Assembly: GCF_029277985.1 (NCBI RefSeq)
Contig: NZ_CP119546.1
Coordinates: forward strand, 310,001 to 374,000
Direction: 5' to 3'
Source of the DNA: Providencia stuartii
Lineage (GTDB): Bacteria > Pseudomonadota > Gammaproteobacteria > Enterobacterales > Enterobacteriaceae
Length of the DNA: 64,000 nucleotides
In this document: positions 39,779 through 49,181 of the stretch, in pieces
How the letters are laid out: each line of letters opens with the position of its first letter
Position numbering within the stretch: position 1 is the stretch's first letter
The notes under the pieces: model-generated
Seen by the model: only the letters and a program-made list of their open reading frames with translations
What the model was told of the DNA's origin: nothing
Database searches by the model: none
Made by a program: the position numbers and the translations under genes

Positions 39779-40183
39779 ATGGAAGCAAGAGTTAAATGGG
39801 TTGAAGGGCTCTCTTTTTTAGGCGAATCGGCTTCAGGTCATCAAGTTATGATGGACGGTAATTCCGGTGATAAAGCGCCTAGCCCAATGGAAATGGTCTT
39901 GATGGCTGCGGGCGGTTGTAGTGCTGTTGATGTTGTTTCTATTTTACAAAAAGGCCGTAATGACGTGAGGGGTTGTGAAGTTAAATTAACGTCACAGCGT
40001 AGGGATGAAGCACCTCGTTATTTTACCCATATTAATTTGCACTTTATTGTAACGGGAACGGATTTAACGGAAAAAACGGTTGAACGCGCTGTTCAGCTTT
40101 CTGCTGAAAAATATTGCTCGGTCTCATTAATGTTAGAAAAAGCCGTCACTGTTACCCACAGTTTTGAAATCAAAAACCAATAA
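39779..40183 (+). CDS. yhfA: OsmC-family protein YhfA
   Basis: A 134-residue OsmC/Ohr-fold protein. The SPMEMVLMAAGGCSAVDV segment carries the conserved Cys (about residue 51) and the second Cys is in KYCSVSLMLEKA (about 111), the pair expected for peroxidase activity in this family. E. coli YhfA itself has no defined role. It is divergent from crp, as in E. coli, with a TAGGGGA ribosome site. Confidence 0.92.
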   Translation: MEARVKWVEGLSFLGESASGHQVMMDGNSGDKAPSPMEMVLMAAGGCSAVDVVSILQKGRNDVRGCEVKLTSQRRDEAPRYFTHINLHFIVTGTDLTEKTVERAVQLSAEKYCSVSLMLEKAVTVTHSFEIKNQ

Positions 40184-40254
40184 TTTATTTATTAATTATA
40201 TAAATTTTTTAATTTATGATGCTTATTTTAAATAATAATAAGCATCATTTATTA

Positions 40255-41121
40255 TTAATCATGTTTTCTTTTTATGAGTTTTTCGACCAACGGTGTCATG
40301 ATTAACTCCATCGCTAATCCTAATTTTCCACCTGGTACAACGATAGTGTTCATTGCGGATATAAAAGAACCATTTAACATCGCCAATAAATAAGGGAAGT
40401 CGATCTGTTCTAGCCCCCTAAAACGAATGACAATGAAACTTTCATCTTGTGAAGGAATCGCTTTAGCGGAAAATGGATTGGATGTATCGACAGTCGGTAC
40501 ACGTTGGAAATTAATATGGGTACGTGAAAATTGAGGGGTAATATAATTAATATAGTCACCCATTGAACGTACGACGGAATCCATGACGGCTTCTCGTGAA
40601 TGCCCCCGTTCTGTTGTATCGCGGATCAATTTTTGGATCCATTCAAGGTTAACGATTGGAACCACACCCACTAATAAATCGACGTACTGTGCGACATCGT
40701 TTTCAGGCGTGACGACACCGCCATGCAAGCCTTCATAGAATAAAACATCACTATTTGCAGGTAAGGGTTCCCACGGTGTGAATGTGCCAGGCTGAAGCCC
40801 ATAGGGTACAGCTTCATCATAGGTATGAAGGTATTTACGTGATTGACCTCCACCCTGTAAGCTGTAATCTAATAAGGTCTGTTCTAACAATGAAAAATCA
40901 TTCGCTTCGGGACCAAAATAGCTGATGTGGCGGCCTTGTTCTCTTGCTTTGCGAATCGCCATATCCATTTCTGGACGCGTATAACGGTGGAAACTATCCC
41001 CTTCTAATGTTGCCGCTTGGATATTTAACTGATGGAATATTTTACGAAATGCTAAGCTTGTGGAGGTGGTTCCGGCACCACTAGAACCAGTAATTGCAAT
41101 AATTGGGTGCTTTTTTGACAT
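40255..41121 (-). CDS. prkB: Phosphoribulokinase-like protein PrkB
   Basis: A 288-residue P-loop kinase of the phosphoribulokinase/uridine kinase family (Walker A GSSGAGTTST at about 11-20; EGDSFHRYTRPEMDMA; FYEGLHGG). It closely matches E. coli PrkB. No Calvin cycle is known in these bacteria, so the true substrate is unknown. Two adjacent ATG codons exist (41124 and 41121); the second has better spacing from GGGAG. It is the last gene of yheT-yheU-prkB. Confidence 0.93.
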   Translation of the reverse strand: MSKKHPIIAITGSSGAGTTSTSLAFRKIFHQLNIQAATLEGDSFHRYTRPEMDMAIRKAREQGRHISYFGPEANDFSLLEQTLLDYSLQGGGQSRKYLHTYDEAVPYGLQPGTFTPWEPLPANSDVLFYEGLHGGVVTPENDVAQYVDLLVGVVPIVNLEWIQKLIRDTTERGHSREAVMDSVVRSMGDYINYITPQFSRTHINFQRVPTVDTSNPFSAKAIPSQDESFIVIRFRGLEQIDFPYLLAMLNGSFISAMNTIVVPGGKLGLAMELIMTPLVEKLIKRKHD

Positions 41122-41180
41122 CATGGACTCCCTGTGCTGCGTTTGCGTCCATGCTTATTAAAATCATGAGCGAAACGGGT

Positions 41181-41399
41181 TTACGGGCGAAACTGACTTT
41201 TTGGCATAAAATTAACAGATTCATGTAATTCTGACCAGACTAGCACAATTTCTCCTGAAACTAACAGCCGTTTTACGTCGTCTACCTTTTGTTGTAACGA
41301 CTTTTCATGTTCACCATAATCTGTTCCTTCACGTAAGACATAAGCTTCGATCAGGTTTTCTAAAGTGTCAGGGTCTAAATCTTTCCAAGGAATAATCAT
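41181..41399 (-). CDS. yheU: YheU family protein
   Basis: A 72-residue acidic protein ([20 protein letters not shown]...VLREGTDYG) of the UPF0270 family, matching E. coli YheU. Function is unknown. It starts five bases after the yheT stop and precedes prkB, the same order as in E. coli. Confidence 0.92.
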   Translation of the reverse strand: MIIPWKDLDPDTLENLIEAYVLREGTDYGEHEKSLQQKVDDVKRLLVSGEIVLVWSELHESVNFMPKSQFRP

Positions 41400-41404
41400 G
41401 ACGT

Positions 41405-42379
41405 TTATTTACTTAAATATGCTGTTAACCATTGAGGAATACGTTTTTCTAACCACATTTCTGGTTTCCTAAAGGAACCGCTAACAAAACCAACATGTCC
41501 ACCATGTTCAGTCATTTGATATTCGATATTCGCGGGTAAATGTGCTAAATCAGGCACGACATCAGGTGCCATAAAAGGGTCATCTTTGGCATGAATGATT
41601 AATGTCGGTTTGGTAATACGGGGTAACCTTGGTAACGCACTGCATTTTTGATAATAATCTGTCGCATTTTCGAAACCATGGATCCTAGCCGTGATCACAT
41701 CATCGAACTCACGAATACGTTTTAGTTGCTTCAGTTGCGCTAAATTTAGGGGTAATGAACCTGGGTAACGCACCAGTTTGCGTGTGGCATTACGTTTCAA
41801 TCCATTCAGTAAATAACGTTGATAGAATTGGGAAAACCCCTTTTCCATGCGAATCGAACAAGGTTCTAGCATCAAAGGAGCAGATACGACAACCCCTGCA
41901 TCAAGGTCTGCCTCATCACCACTTTCCGCTAAATAGCAAGCAAGCATATTACCACCAAGAGAATAGCCAACAGCAGCGGTTGGAACATTTCCCCAAGTCT
42001 GTTTTAGCCAATGCAAAAAATACCGCGCATCACTGGTTTCACCTGAGTGATAAATCCGCTTTTGACGATTCGGTTCACCACTACAACCTCGGAAATGCAT
42101 GATCACCCCTAACCAACCGTGATTCTGGGCGCTTTCTAACATGCCATGAGCATAAGGGCTTTTAAAACTACCTTCTAAGCCATGAAATATCACTAAACGC
42201 GGTTTATCGCGTGCCAGCTCAGGGGCTTCACTCCAAGCAAGGTCGATAAAGTCACCGTCAGGTAACTCAAGTCGTTGCCAAATAGGCTTAATTTTCGGTG
42301 TACGTCGAAAGATCCTTGGCAATAATGTTTGAAGGTGTGGATTCTTAGCCCAGTTGATTGGTCGAAAGTTTTCTGACAT
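41405..42379 (-). CDS. yheT: YheT, alpha/beta hydrolase
   Basis: A 324-residue hydrolase of the AB-hydrolase/UPF0017 family. The nucleophile elbow is [10 protein letters not shown] (about residues 143-152); VIFHGLEGS gives the oxyanion region, and HAKDDPF and HGGHVGF provide the acid and histidine. The frame runs 24 codons further upstream, but the ATG at 42379 ([20 protein letters not shown]) fits the family N-terminus. Substrate is unknown, presumably an ester or lipid. It heads yheT-yheU-prkB. Confidence 0.9.
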   Translation of the reverse strand: MSENFRPINWAKNPHLQTLLPRIFRRTPKIKPIWQRLELPDGDFIDLAWSEAPELARDKPRLVIFHGLEGSFKSPYAHGMLESAQNHGWLGVIMHFRGCSGEPNRQKRIYHSGETSDARYFLHWLKQTWGNVPTAAVGYSLGGNMLACYLAESGDEADLDAGVVVSAPLMLEPCSIRMEKGFSQFYQRYLLNGLKRNATRKLVRYPGSLPLNLAQLKQLKRIREFDDVITARIHGFENATDYYQKCSALPRLPRITKPTLIIHAKDDPFMAPDVVPDLAHLPANIEYQMTEHGGHVGFVSGSFRKPEMWLEKRIPQWLTAYLSK

Positions 42380-42474
42380 AGCCTTATTTAATTTAGTAAT
42401 ACCCTTGTGGGGCACATAACATACTGTTATTTTTTTGTGATGCAAGTGCACTTAATCGTTAGGATTGATTATAA

Positions 42475-43080
42475 ATGAGTCTAGGACTAGTTTTTTCACT
42501 TTTTACGTTTCTATTTATTGCAGCAATAACACCCGGTCCTAACAACATGTTGTTAACATCAAGCACTGCCAATTATGGTTTCCGTCGCAGTGTTCCCTTA
42601 TTATTGGGGATCATGTTGGGTATGCAGTCTATACTTTACCTTTCCGCGTTTGGTGTTGCAGCGCTTTTATTGCTTTATCCCGCATTACATATCGGCATGA
42701 AAATCGTTGGTAGTATATATTTATTGTGGTTGGCATGGAAAACCGCAACCGCCAGCTATTCACCATTGAAAACAGAGAGTACCGTTGCCAAAAACATCAA
42801 ATGGTATCAAGGTGGGTTGTTACAATTTTTAAATCCAAAAGCTTGGATGATGGGGCTCGGTGCTGTCGGTAGTTATAGTCTCCCCGGAGAACTGTTTACT
42901 CAATCGATTATTATAATGAGTATTGCCGTGGTCATGGTTAATTTAGTGGCAGGGGTAATTTGGATGGCTGGCGGAGTCTTCATTGGCCATTTTTTAAGAA
43001 GCCGTCGTGCGTGGTTTATTTTTAATATAGTGATGGGACTATTAACGGCAGCTTGCGTCCTCTTGATTTGGCTTGAATAA
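42475..43080 (+). CDS. LysE/RhtB-family amino acid exporter
   Basis: A 201-residue inner-membrane protein with about six membrane helices. The family signature TPGPNNMLL is at about residues 19-27 and FLNPKAWMMG at about 121-130. These proteins export amino acids or derivatives; the substrate cannot be told. It is divergent from yheT, 95 bases away, and with mur and adi genes it forms a block absent from E. coli at this location. Confidence 0.87.
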   Translation: MSLGLVFSLFTFLFIAAITPGPNNMLLTSSTANYGFRRSVPLLLGIMLGMQSILYLSAFGVAALLLLYPALHIGMKIVGSIYLLWLAWKTATASYSPLKTESTVAKNIKWYQGGLLQFLNPKAWMMGLGAVGSYSLPGELFTQSIIIMSIAVVMVNLVAGVIWMAGGVFIGHFLRSRRAWFIFNIVMGLLTAACVLLIWLE

Positions 43081-43115
43081 AAATGTGCGGTAAACGGCAA
43101 AAAACCTTTATGAAG

Positions 43116-43143
43116 GGGGGAGCCTAATCATTGTGGCTCCCCC
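43116..43143. terminator. Terminator between LysE-type gene and murP
   Basis: GGGGGAGCC (43116-43124) and GGCTCCCCC (43135-43143) pair perfectly between the two converging genes. Only short T-stretches follow on either strand. Confidence 0.7.
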
Positions 43144-43149
43144 TATCAT

Positions 43150-44622
43150 TTAATCCAAATCGATATTTTTGCTACCAAAGAAGTAAGTGAAAATAAATCC
43201 GCACACATAAGCGACGGCAATGCCACCGACATAAACCGACATACCTGCAAACACACCTTGGGCAGAGGTCATGAGCGGAATGGCAACTAAACCTGATGGG
43301 CCAAACACCGTGTTCAGTCCGACAGGTAAGCCCATCCAAGCAATTAAACCAATAAAGAAACCACCCGCAGCCCCCCCTAAACAGGCCGTCACGAAAGGCT
43401 TCACGCGTGGTAAGGTGACGCCATAGATCAGGGGTTCTCCAATACCAAGGAAGCCCGGAATGATGGCACCGCGAATTTGATTACGTAAAACCGAATCTTT
43501 TTTCGCTTTTGCATAGAGTGCGAGAGCGGCACCCACTTGCCCAGCACCCGCCATGGCCAAAATTGGGAATAATGAGTTGAAGCCTTGGGCATCCACTAAG
43601 GCAAAATAGACGGGAACAAATCCTTGGTGTACCCCAAACATCACGGCGATCAAGAATAAACCTGCTAATACGGCGGTTCCAAATGGATTACCATTGAGGT
43701 GCATAAATAGCCATGACATACCACTGAATAACCAGCTACCTAATGGCATGATGACCACATAAGCCGCCGCACCAACAATCAGTAAGGTAATGGTGGAAGT
43801 TAAAATCATATCAAGGTTAGCAGGAATAATTTTACGTACCTGTTTTTCAACCCATGCACCAAAAATACAGGCGATTAACACACCGATAATGCTGCCTCTA
43901 GGGTCTATATCCCAACCAAAAAAGTTGGTCATTCCTGAAAACACCCCAGTGGTTGCATTGGGGTCATAACCCAATACAAAGAGTGCGGCAATAATCGCGC
44001 CATTGACTCCACTACCACCGAAGGCTTTTTGGGCATTATAGCCAATTAAAATACTTAAAAAACTAAATAACCCTTTGCTGAACACCGACATATAAAGAAT
44101 TAAGTGCACGCCAAATGTCTGTTGTTCTGGGGTTTTAGGTAACCCTTCCGGATAGAAGGTTTGAGTCGCTAATGTTGCGAAACCGAGTAGTAGACCGGCA
44201 GCAATAAACCCAGGAATAAGGGGAGTAAAAATGGTGGCAAACTTAGATAAAAAACGATGCACTGCACTTGTTTGTTTCTGCTTCATCTGTTGCTTATTCG
44301 ATGAGGCAAGTGCACTTAGGTTCGTTGCTAATGAAGGATCTGTTTTTTCGTCAACAACCTGCTCACCACTTTCGAGTATTTGATTCATTAGGTCAGCAGC
44401 AGTTTGTGCTTTACCTGGCCCTAGAACAATTTGTAATTGCTCATCACTTTCGATGACGCCAAGGACGCCAGCGATTTGTTTAATTGCTGTTTTATCGACA
44501 AGTTGGTCATTGTTGAGTGTTAAACGCAAGCGAGTCATACAGTTTCCCGCTTGCTTAATATTTGCACTGCCGCCGACCTTTTGCAGGATCTCCTGCATCA
44601 TTTCTTTTGTGATTTTAGCCAT
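43150..44622 (-). CDS. murP: PTS N-acetylmuramic acid EIIBC component MurP
   Basis: A 490-residue fusion of an N-terminal EIIB domain (Cys in GNCMTRLRL, about residue 27) and an EIIC channel of about ten membrane helices ([24 protein letters not shown]). It lacks its own EIIA and in E. coli borrows EIIA-Glc. It imports and phosphorylates MurNAc. The neighbours murQ (27 bases upstream, same strand) and murR make the substrate assignment firm. Confidence 0.92.
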   Translation of the reverse strand: MAKITKEMMQEILQKVGGSANIKQAGNCMTRLRLTLNNDQLVDKTAIKQIAGVLGVIESDEQLQIVLGPGKAQTAADLMNQILESGEQVVDEKTDPSLATNLSALASSNKQQMKQKQTSAVHRFLSKFATIFTPLIPGFIAAGLLLGFATLATQTFYPEGLPKTPEQQTFGVHLILYMSVFSKGLFSFLSILIGYNAQKAFGGSGVNGAIIAALFVLGYDPNATTGVFSGMTNFFGWDIDPRGSIIGVLIACIFGAWVEKQVRKIIPANLDMILTSTITLLIVGAAAYVVIMPLGSWLFSGMSWLFMHLNGNPFGTAVLAGLFLIAVMFGVHQGFVPVYFALVDAQGFNSLFPILAMAGAGQVGAALALYAKAKKDSVLRNQIRGAIIPGFLGIGEPLIYGVTLPRVKPFVTACLGGAAGGFFIGLIAWMGLPVGLNTVFGPSGLVAIPLMTSAQGVFAGMSVYVGGIAVAYVCGFIFTYFFGSKNIDLD

Positions 44623-44649
44623 GCCATTTACCCTATCAGTTTCCGTTTA

Positions 44650-45561
44650 TTAAACGGACTTTGCGACGTTGAGCGCCGTACGAATAAACCCATTATTGTC
44701 TGATAGCAATTGACGTGCTTCATGTGCATTTAGCCCAGATAAGATCATCAAAATTGCTGTTTTGCAGTGTCTTTGACATTGTTGTAACGCGGATTCTGCG
44801 GTTTCCCTGTCACATTCAGTCGCTTCCATGACGATTCTGACTTGTCTCTCAACTAACTTGGCATTGGTTGCTTCAACATCGACCATTAAATTGCCGAAGA
44901 CTTTACCAATACGGATCATTGCACCCGTCGTGATCATGTTGAGCACTAATTTCTGTGCTGTTCCTGCCTTCATGCGTGAAGAACCTGTCACGACTTCTGG
45001 TCCGACAATAGGTGTAATAGCGATATCGGCTGCATTTGCGACCGGACTATTTGGGTTACAGCTAATGGAAGCTGTCACAGCGCCGACTGTGCGTGCGTAG
45101 GCCAGCGCACCGAGTACATAAGGTGTACGGCCACTAGCGGCAATACCGACAAGTACATCTTTGTGATTAAATTGGATGTTAATCAGATCTTGCTCTCCCA
45201 GCTCTGGTTTATCTTCCGCATTTTCAACAGCACGGAAAATGGCTTGGTGACCGCCAGCGATTAAACCAATCACTTGTTCATGGGGAGTGCCATAGGTAGG
45301 AGGGCATTCACTCGCATCCAAAATACCGAGGCGACCTGATGTGCCTGCACCTGAATAAAACAATCTACCGCCATTGAGAAATGCTTGGGCGACTTTGTCG
45401 ACAAGTTGTGCTATTTGTGGCAGTACTTTTTCGACAGCAAAGGGTACTTGCTTATCTTCATTATTGATGACTTGCAACATATCAAGAGTAGACAACTGAT
45501 CGATATGGGTGCTCGCTGCGTTACGACTTTCCGTTACCATTTTGCTTAAGTCAATGGTCAT
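44650..45561 (-). CDS. murQ: N-acetylmuramic acid 6-phosphate etherase MurQ
   Basis: A 303-residue SIS-domain lyase that splits the lactyl ether of MurNAc-6-phosphate to GlcNAc-6-phosphate and lactate. The SIS core [21 protein letters not shown] (catalytic Glu in SEC, about residue 86) and [11 protein letters not shown] are clear. First gene of murQP, divergent from murR. Products feed into the nag pathway, which is not in this window. Confidence 0.95.
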   Translation of the reverse strand: MTIDLSKMVTESRNAASTHIDQLSTLDMLQVINNEDKQVPFAVEKVLPQIAQLVDKVAQAFLNGGRLFYSGAGTSGRLGILDASECPPTYGTPHEQVIGLIAGGHQAIFRAVENAEDKPELGEQDLINIQFNHKDVLVGIAASGRTPYVLGALAYARTVGAVTASISCNPNSPVANAADIAITPIVGPEVVTGSSRMKAGTAQKLVLNMITTGAMIRIGKVFGNLMVDVEATNAKLVERQVRIVMEATECDRETAESALQQCQRHCKTAILMILSGLNAHEARQLLSDNNGFIRTALNVAKSV

Positions 45562-45620
45562 AATAAATTACTCCTACTTCGGTTAATGGAAGGATATTAA
45601 GGAATTATTTATTCCAGTGA

Positions 45621-45636
45621 TGTGATAATGATCACG
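45621..45636. promoter_or_regulatory. CRP-binding site between murQ and murR
   Basis: TGTGA-TAATGA-TCACG matches the CRP consensus at 9 of 10 core positions. It lies 60 bases upstream of murQ and 162 upstream of murR. CRP activation of mur genes is known in E. coli, so this site is likely functional. Confidence 0.7.
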
Positions 45637-45797
45637 GTGCTCTCTATTCTGAATTGTCAATATGAAAGAATATTTCTGTATGATTTAGATAGAGATGATT
45701 AGTTACTTATTGAATTTAAGGGATTAATACTAAGTAATGCTATTTTTCTACGAGGAATAATTTATTTTTAATCATAGGCAATGAATAAGGAATAAGG

Positions 45798-46658
45798 ATG
45801 ACTTTACTGGATACCATCACGTGTTTGCTACCAAGGCTTGCTGAAAATCAACGTAAGATCGCTCAGTACATCCTCGAAAAACCCGAGCGCGTACTTAGCT
45901 TATCTTCTCAGCAACTGGCGGAAACGTTGAATGTGAGTCAATCTGCTATTGTTAAATTTAGCCAAAAGGTCGGCGTGAAGGGATATCCGGCACTCAAATT
46001 AGCACTCAGTGAAATTATTGGTCGTCAACAACTTGATGAAGCGAACCCCCATGTGGCGTTGCATAATCGTATCACTCAGAGCGATAACCTAATGGTTGTT
46101 GCACAAAAGTTGGCTCTGGAAAAAAACTATTCCATCACCGAAACAACGCGTCATCTCGATTTTAAAATGTTTGAAAAAATTGTGGATAGCATTGATAAAT
46201 CACAACGTGTACAGATTGTGGGGATTGGGGGATCAGGCTTAACGGCCAAAGACTTAAGTTACAAATTACAAAAGATTGGTATCACCACCTTGGTCGAATC
46301 GGATCACCATGTGCAAATTGCAGCCGCACTGACCTTGACCCCGCAGGATACTCAAATCGTGATTTCGTTTACAGGTAAGCGTAAAGATATGCTGACTGCT
46401 GCCAGCATTGCCCGTAAACAAGGCGCTAATGTGGTGGCAATTACGCGTAGTAGGCTTTCTCCTTTAGCACAATTGTCAGATTATGTACTGGAAAGTATTG
46501 CGGAAGAAAACGAATGGCGTAGCTCATCAATTTCATCGAGAACGGCTCAAAATACGCTGACAGACCTACTGTTTATGGCTTTGCTCCAAAAACGTGAAGC
46601 ACGAGCGAAAATGTTGGTAATGAATGCGCGAGTCATGATCAATAAATTAGACGAGTAA
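45798..46658 (+). CDS. murR: RpiR-family repressor MurR
   Basis: A 286-residue regulator. It has an N-terminal RpiR helix-turn-helix (LPRLAENQRKIAQYILEKPE, SLSSQQLAETLNVSQSAIVKFSQKVG) and a C-terminal SIS domain that binds the sugar phosphate (VQIVGIGGSGLTAKDLSYKL, ISFTGKRKDML). In E. coli MurR represses murQP until MurNAc-6-phosphate binds. It is divergent from murQ with 236 bases between. Confidence 0.92.
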   Translation: MTLLDTITCLLPRLAENQRKIAQYILEKPERVLSLSSQQLAETLNVSQSAIVKFSQKVGVKGYPALKLALSEIIGRQQLDEANPHVALHNRITQSDNLMVVAQKLALEKNYSITETTRHLDFKMFEKIVDSIDKSQRVQIVGIGGSGLTAKDLSYKLQKIGITTLVESDHHVQIAAALTLTPQDTQIVISFTGKRKDMLTAASIARKQGANVVAITRSRLSPLAQLSDYVLESIAEENEWRSSSISSRTAQNTLTDLLFMALLQKREARAKMLVMNARVMINKLDE

Positions 46659-46776
46659 AGGCAAAATTGTTTTTTATCAATAAGTCACTTGCTTGTTCTT
46701 TGCAAAATGCCCTTATTTGAGTTAAGACTAATATAATGAATAAATAATATGACGCAATATAATAAGGGCATTATTA

Positions 46777-49053
46777 ATGAGGGCATTAATTGTTTATACG
46801 GAGCTAACGGATGACGACTCCGTCATTAGCCATGCAGTAGCAAGACTTGCCAGTGAACTCAATGATGAACATGTCGAAACAGTCATCATTCGCGACTTTG
46901 AAGACGGCCTCGCTTATATCCGCTCAAATACCAGTATTGATTGCTTATTGTACGGTCGAGATATGTCTGACCGTGATGAACAGGTTCAAGCGCATCGCTT
47001 AATTACCCAATTACATCGTAGGCAAGAAGATGTTCCCGTCTTCTTGCTCAGTGATCGTGAAGAAGCGCTGGTTGCTTTTGATCGTAATATGATGGAGCAA
47101 GTTGATGAATTTGCTTGGATTTTAGAAGATTCAGCCGACTTCATTGCAGGCCGAGTACTGGCGGCTATTCAACGCTATCGCTCTCAATTGCTCCCACCGT
47201 TAATGAAAAGCCTAATCAAGTACAGCGATGTGCATGAATACTCATGGGCAGCGCCGGGTCACCAAGGCGGTGTAGGGTTTACCAAAACGCCAGCAGGGCG
47301 TATTTATCATGATTTTTTTGGGGAAAATCTTTTCCGTACAGATATCGGAATAGAGCGCGTGGCTGTCGGATCGTTACTTGACCATACAGGGGCATTCGGC
47401 GAGTGTGAAAAGAATGCAGCTCGCGTGTTTGGTGCTGACCAGTCTTATTCTGTGGTTGTGGGCACCTCCGGCTCTAACCGAACAATTATGCAAGCCTGTA
47501 TGACGGATGAAGATGTCGTGGTGATTGACCGTAATTGTCATAAATCTATTGAGCAAGGATTAATATTAACGGGGGCGAAACCCGTCTATATGATCCCGAG
47601 TCGCAATCGTTATGGCATTATTGGGCCAATTTATCCCAAAGAAATGACGCCAGATGCGATTAAATTTAAAATCGCGCATAACCCGCTTACGAAGGCGAAA
47701 GTTAAACAGAAACCGGCTTATAGTGTTGTGACCAATTGTACATATGATGGCGTTTGTTATAACGCACGTAAGGTACAAGACTTGCTGGACGGCTCTTTAG
47801 ACCGTATTCATTTTGACGAAGCTTGGTATGGCTATGCGCGTTTTAACCCTATTTATCGTGACCATTTTGCAATGCGTGATGAAGAAAGAACAGAAAACCA
47901 GCCCACTATTTTTGCCACGCATTCTACGCATAAGTTACTGAATGCCTTATCACAAGCCTCTTTTATTCACGTACGTAATGGTCGTAACGCGATTGATTTT
48001 AATCGTTTCAATCAAGCCTATTTAATGCACTCAACCACCTCACCGCTATACGCGATTTGTGCATCCAATGATATCGCCGCGGATATGATGGATGGTAATA
48101 GCGGGCGGTCACTGACCGATGAGGTGATCCGTGAATCTATCGATTTTAGGCAGTCTTTGGCTTATTTGTATAAAGAATTTATCAATGATGGGGAATGGTT
48201 CTTTAAGCCTTGGAATCAGGAAATGGTGAAAGACCCTGCCACGGGTAAACGATATGCCTTTGAAGATGCCCCTGTTGAACTACTCATGAAAGAGCAAAGC
48301 TGTTGGGTCATGCATCCAGAGGATAAATGGCACGGCTTTAATGATATTCCTGATAATTGGGCCATGTTAGACCCTATTAAAGTGAGTATTCTCTCTCCTG
48401 GGATGGGGGATGATGGTAACTTATTGGATACAGGGGTGCCTGCTGCACTGGTGACCGCGTGGCTCAATCATTATGGCATTGTGCCGACACGCACTACTGA
48501 CTTTCAAATCATGTTTCTCTTTTCGATGGGGATCACCAAAGGGAAGTGGGGAACATTAGTGAATACCCTGCTTTCCTTTAAGCGTCACTATGATAGTAAT
48601 ACCGCGTTGAAAAAGGTGCTCCCTGAGGTTGTGCAGTCTGCCCCTGAAATTTATGGTGAAATGGGGTTACGTGACCTAGGGGATAATATGTTTGCTTATT
48701 TACAGAAAAATAACCCAGGCGGATTACTCAATCAGGCGTATTCGCATTTACCTCAGGTGATGATGAGCCCGCGAGATGCTTATCAAGAAATTGTGGCGAA
48801 TCGTGTTGAAGCGGTTCCGGTTGATCAATTAGTCGGTAGAGTGGCCGCTAACTCGATTATTCCTTATCCACCCGGTATCCCAATGCTTTTATCGGGGGAA
48901 AACTTTGGTGATGAAAATAGCCCCCATATTCGTTATTTACAAGGTTTACAGGCATGGGATAGTGCGTTCCCAGGTTTTGAGCATGAAACTGAAGGCACGG
49001 AAGTGATTGATGGCCGATATCATGTGATGTGTGTGACAGCACGAGAGCAATAA
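46777..49053 (+). CDS. adiA: Biodegradative arginine decarboxylase AdiA
   Basis: The 758-residue PLP enzyme is very similar to E. coli AdiA (755) throughout. The N-terminal wing domain (about 1-130) is followed by WAAPGHQGGVGFTKTPAGR, GTSGSNRTIMQACM and the PLP lysine in ATHSTHKLLNALSQ (about residue 388). It decarboxylates arginine to agmatine, using a proton, in acid resistance. AdiC (antiporter) and AdiY (regulator), the E. coli neighbours, are not in the window. AATAAGGGC precedes the start. Confidence 0.93.
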   Translation: MRALIVYTELTDDDSVISHAVARLASELNDEHVETVIIRDFEDGLAYIRSNTSIDCLLYGRDMSDRDEQVQAHRLITQLHRRQEDVPVFLLSDREEALVAFDRNMMEQVDEFAWILEDSADFIAGRVLAAIQRYRSQLLPPLMKSLIKYSDVHEYSWAAPGHQGGVGFTKTPAGRIYHDFFGENLFRTDIGIERVAVGSLLDHTGAFGECEKNAARVFGADQSYSVVVGTSGSNRTIMQACMTDEDVVVIDRNCHKSIEQGLILTGAKPVYMIPSRNRYGIIGPIYPKEMTPDAIKFKIAHNPLTKAKVKQKPAYSVVTNCTYDGVCYNARKVQDLLDGSLDRIHFDEAWYGYARFNPIYRDHFAMRDEERTENQPTIFATHSTHKLLNALSQASFIHVRNGRNAIDFNRFNQAYLMHSTTSPLYAICASNDIAADMMDGNSGRSLTDEVIRESIDFRQSLAYLYKEFINDGEWFFKPWNQEMVKDPATGKRYAFEDAPVELLMKEQSCWVMHPEDKWHGFNDIPDNWAMLDPIKVSILSPGMGDDGNLLDTGVPAALVTAWLNHYGIVPTRTTDFQIMFLFSMGITKGKWGTLVNTLLSFKRHYDSNTALKKVLPEVVQSAPEIYGEMGLRDLGDNMFAYLQKNNPGGLLNQAYSHLPQVMMSPRDAYQEIVANRVEAVPVDQLVGRVAANSIIPYPPGIPMLLSGENFGDENSPHIRYLQGLQAWDSAFPGFEHETEGTEVIDGRYHVMCVTAREQ

Positions 49054-49093
49054 GTGAAATAGGGGAGCGCGAATATTAACGCGCTATCTTTAG

Positions 49094-49159
49094 AGAACCG
49101 AGGGAACAACGAGGTGAATGTCTGTTTATTCAACATCTATTTGTTCCCACTACGGTTCT
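49094..49159. other. Long imperfect hairpin between adiA and yheS
   Basis: AGAACCG-A-GGGAACAA (49094-49109) pairs with TTGTTCCC-ACTA-CGGTTCT (49141-49159), and the loop contains a smaller TGAAT/ATTCA stem. It lies between converging genes without T-runs; it may serve as a two-way terminator or be a small mobile palindrome. A weaker hairpin AGCGCG/CGCGCT (49066-49085) stands just after adiA. Confidence 0.5.
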
Positions 49160-49181
49160 TTGGAAGCGATAAATCAATCGG

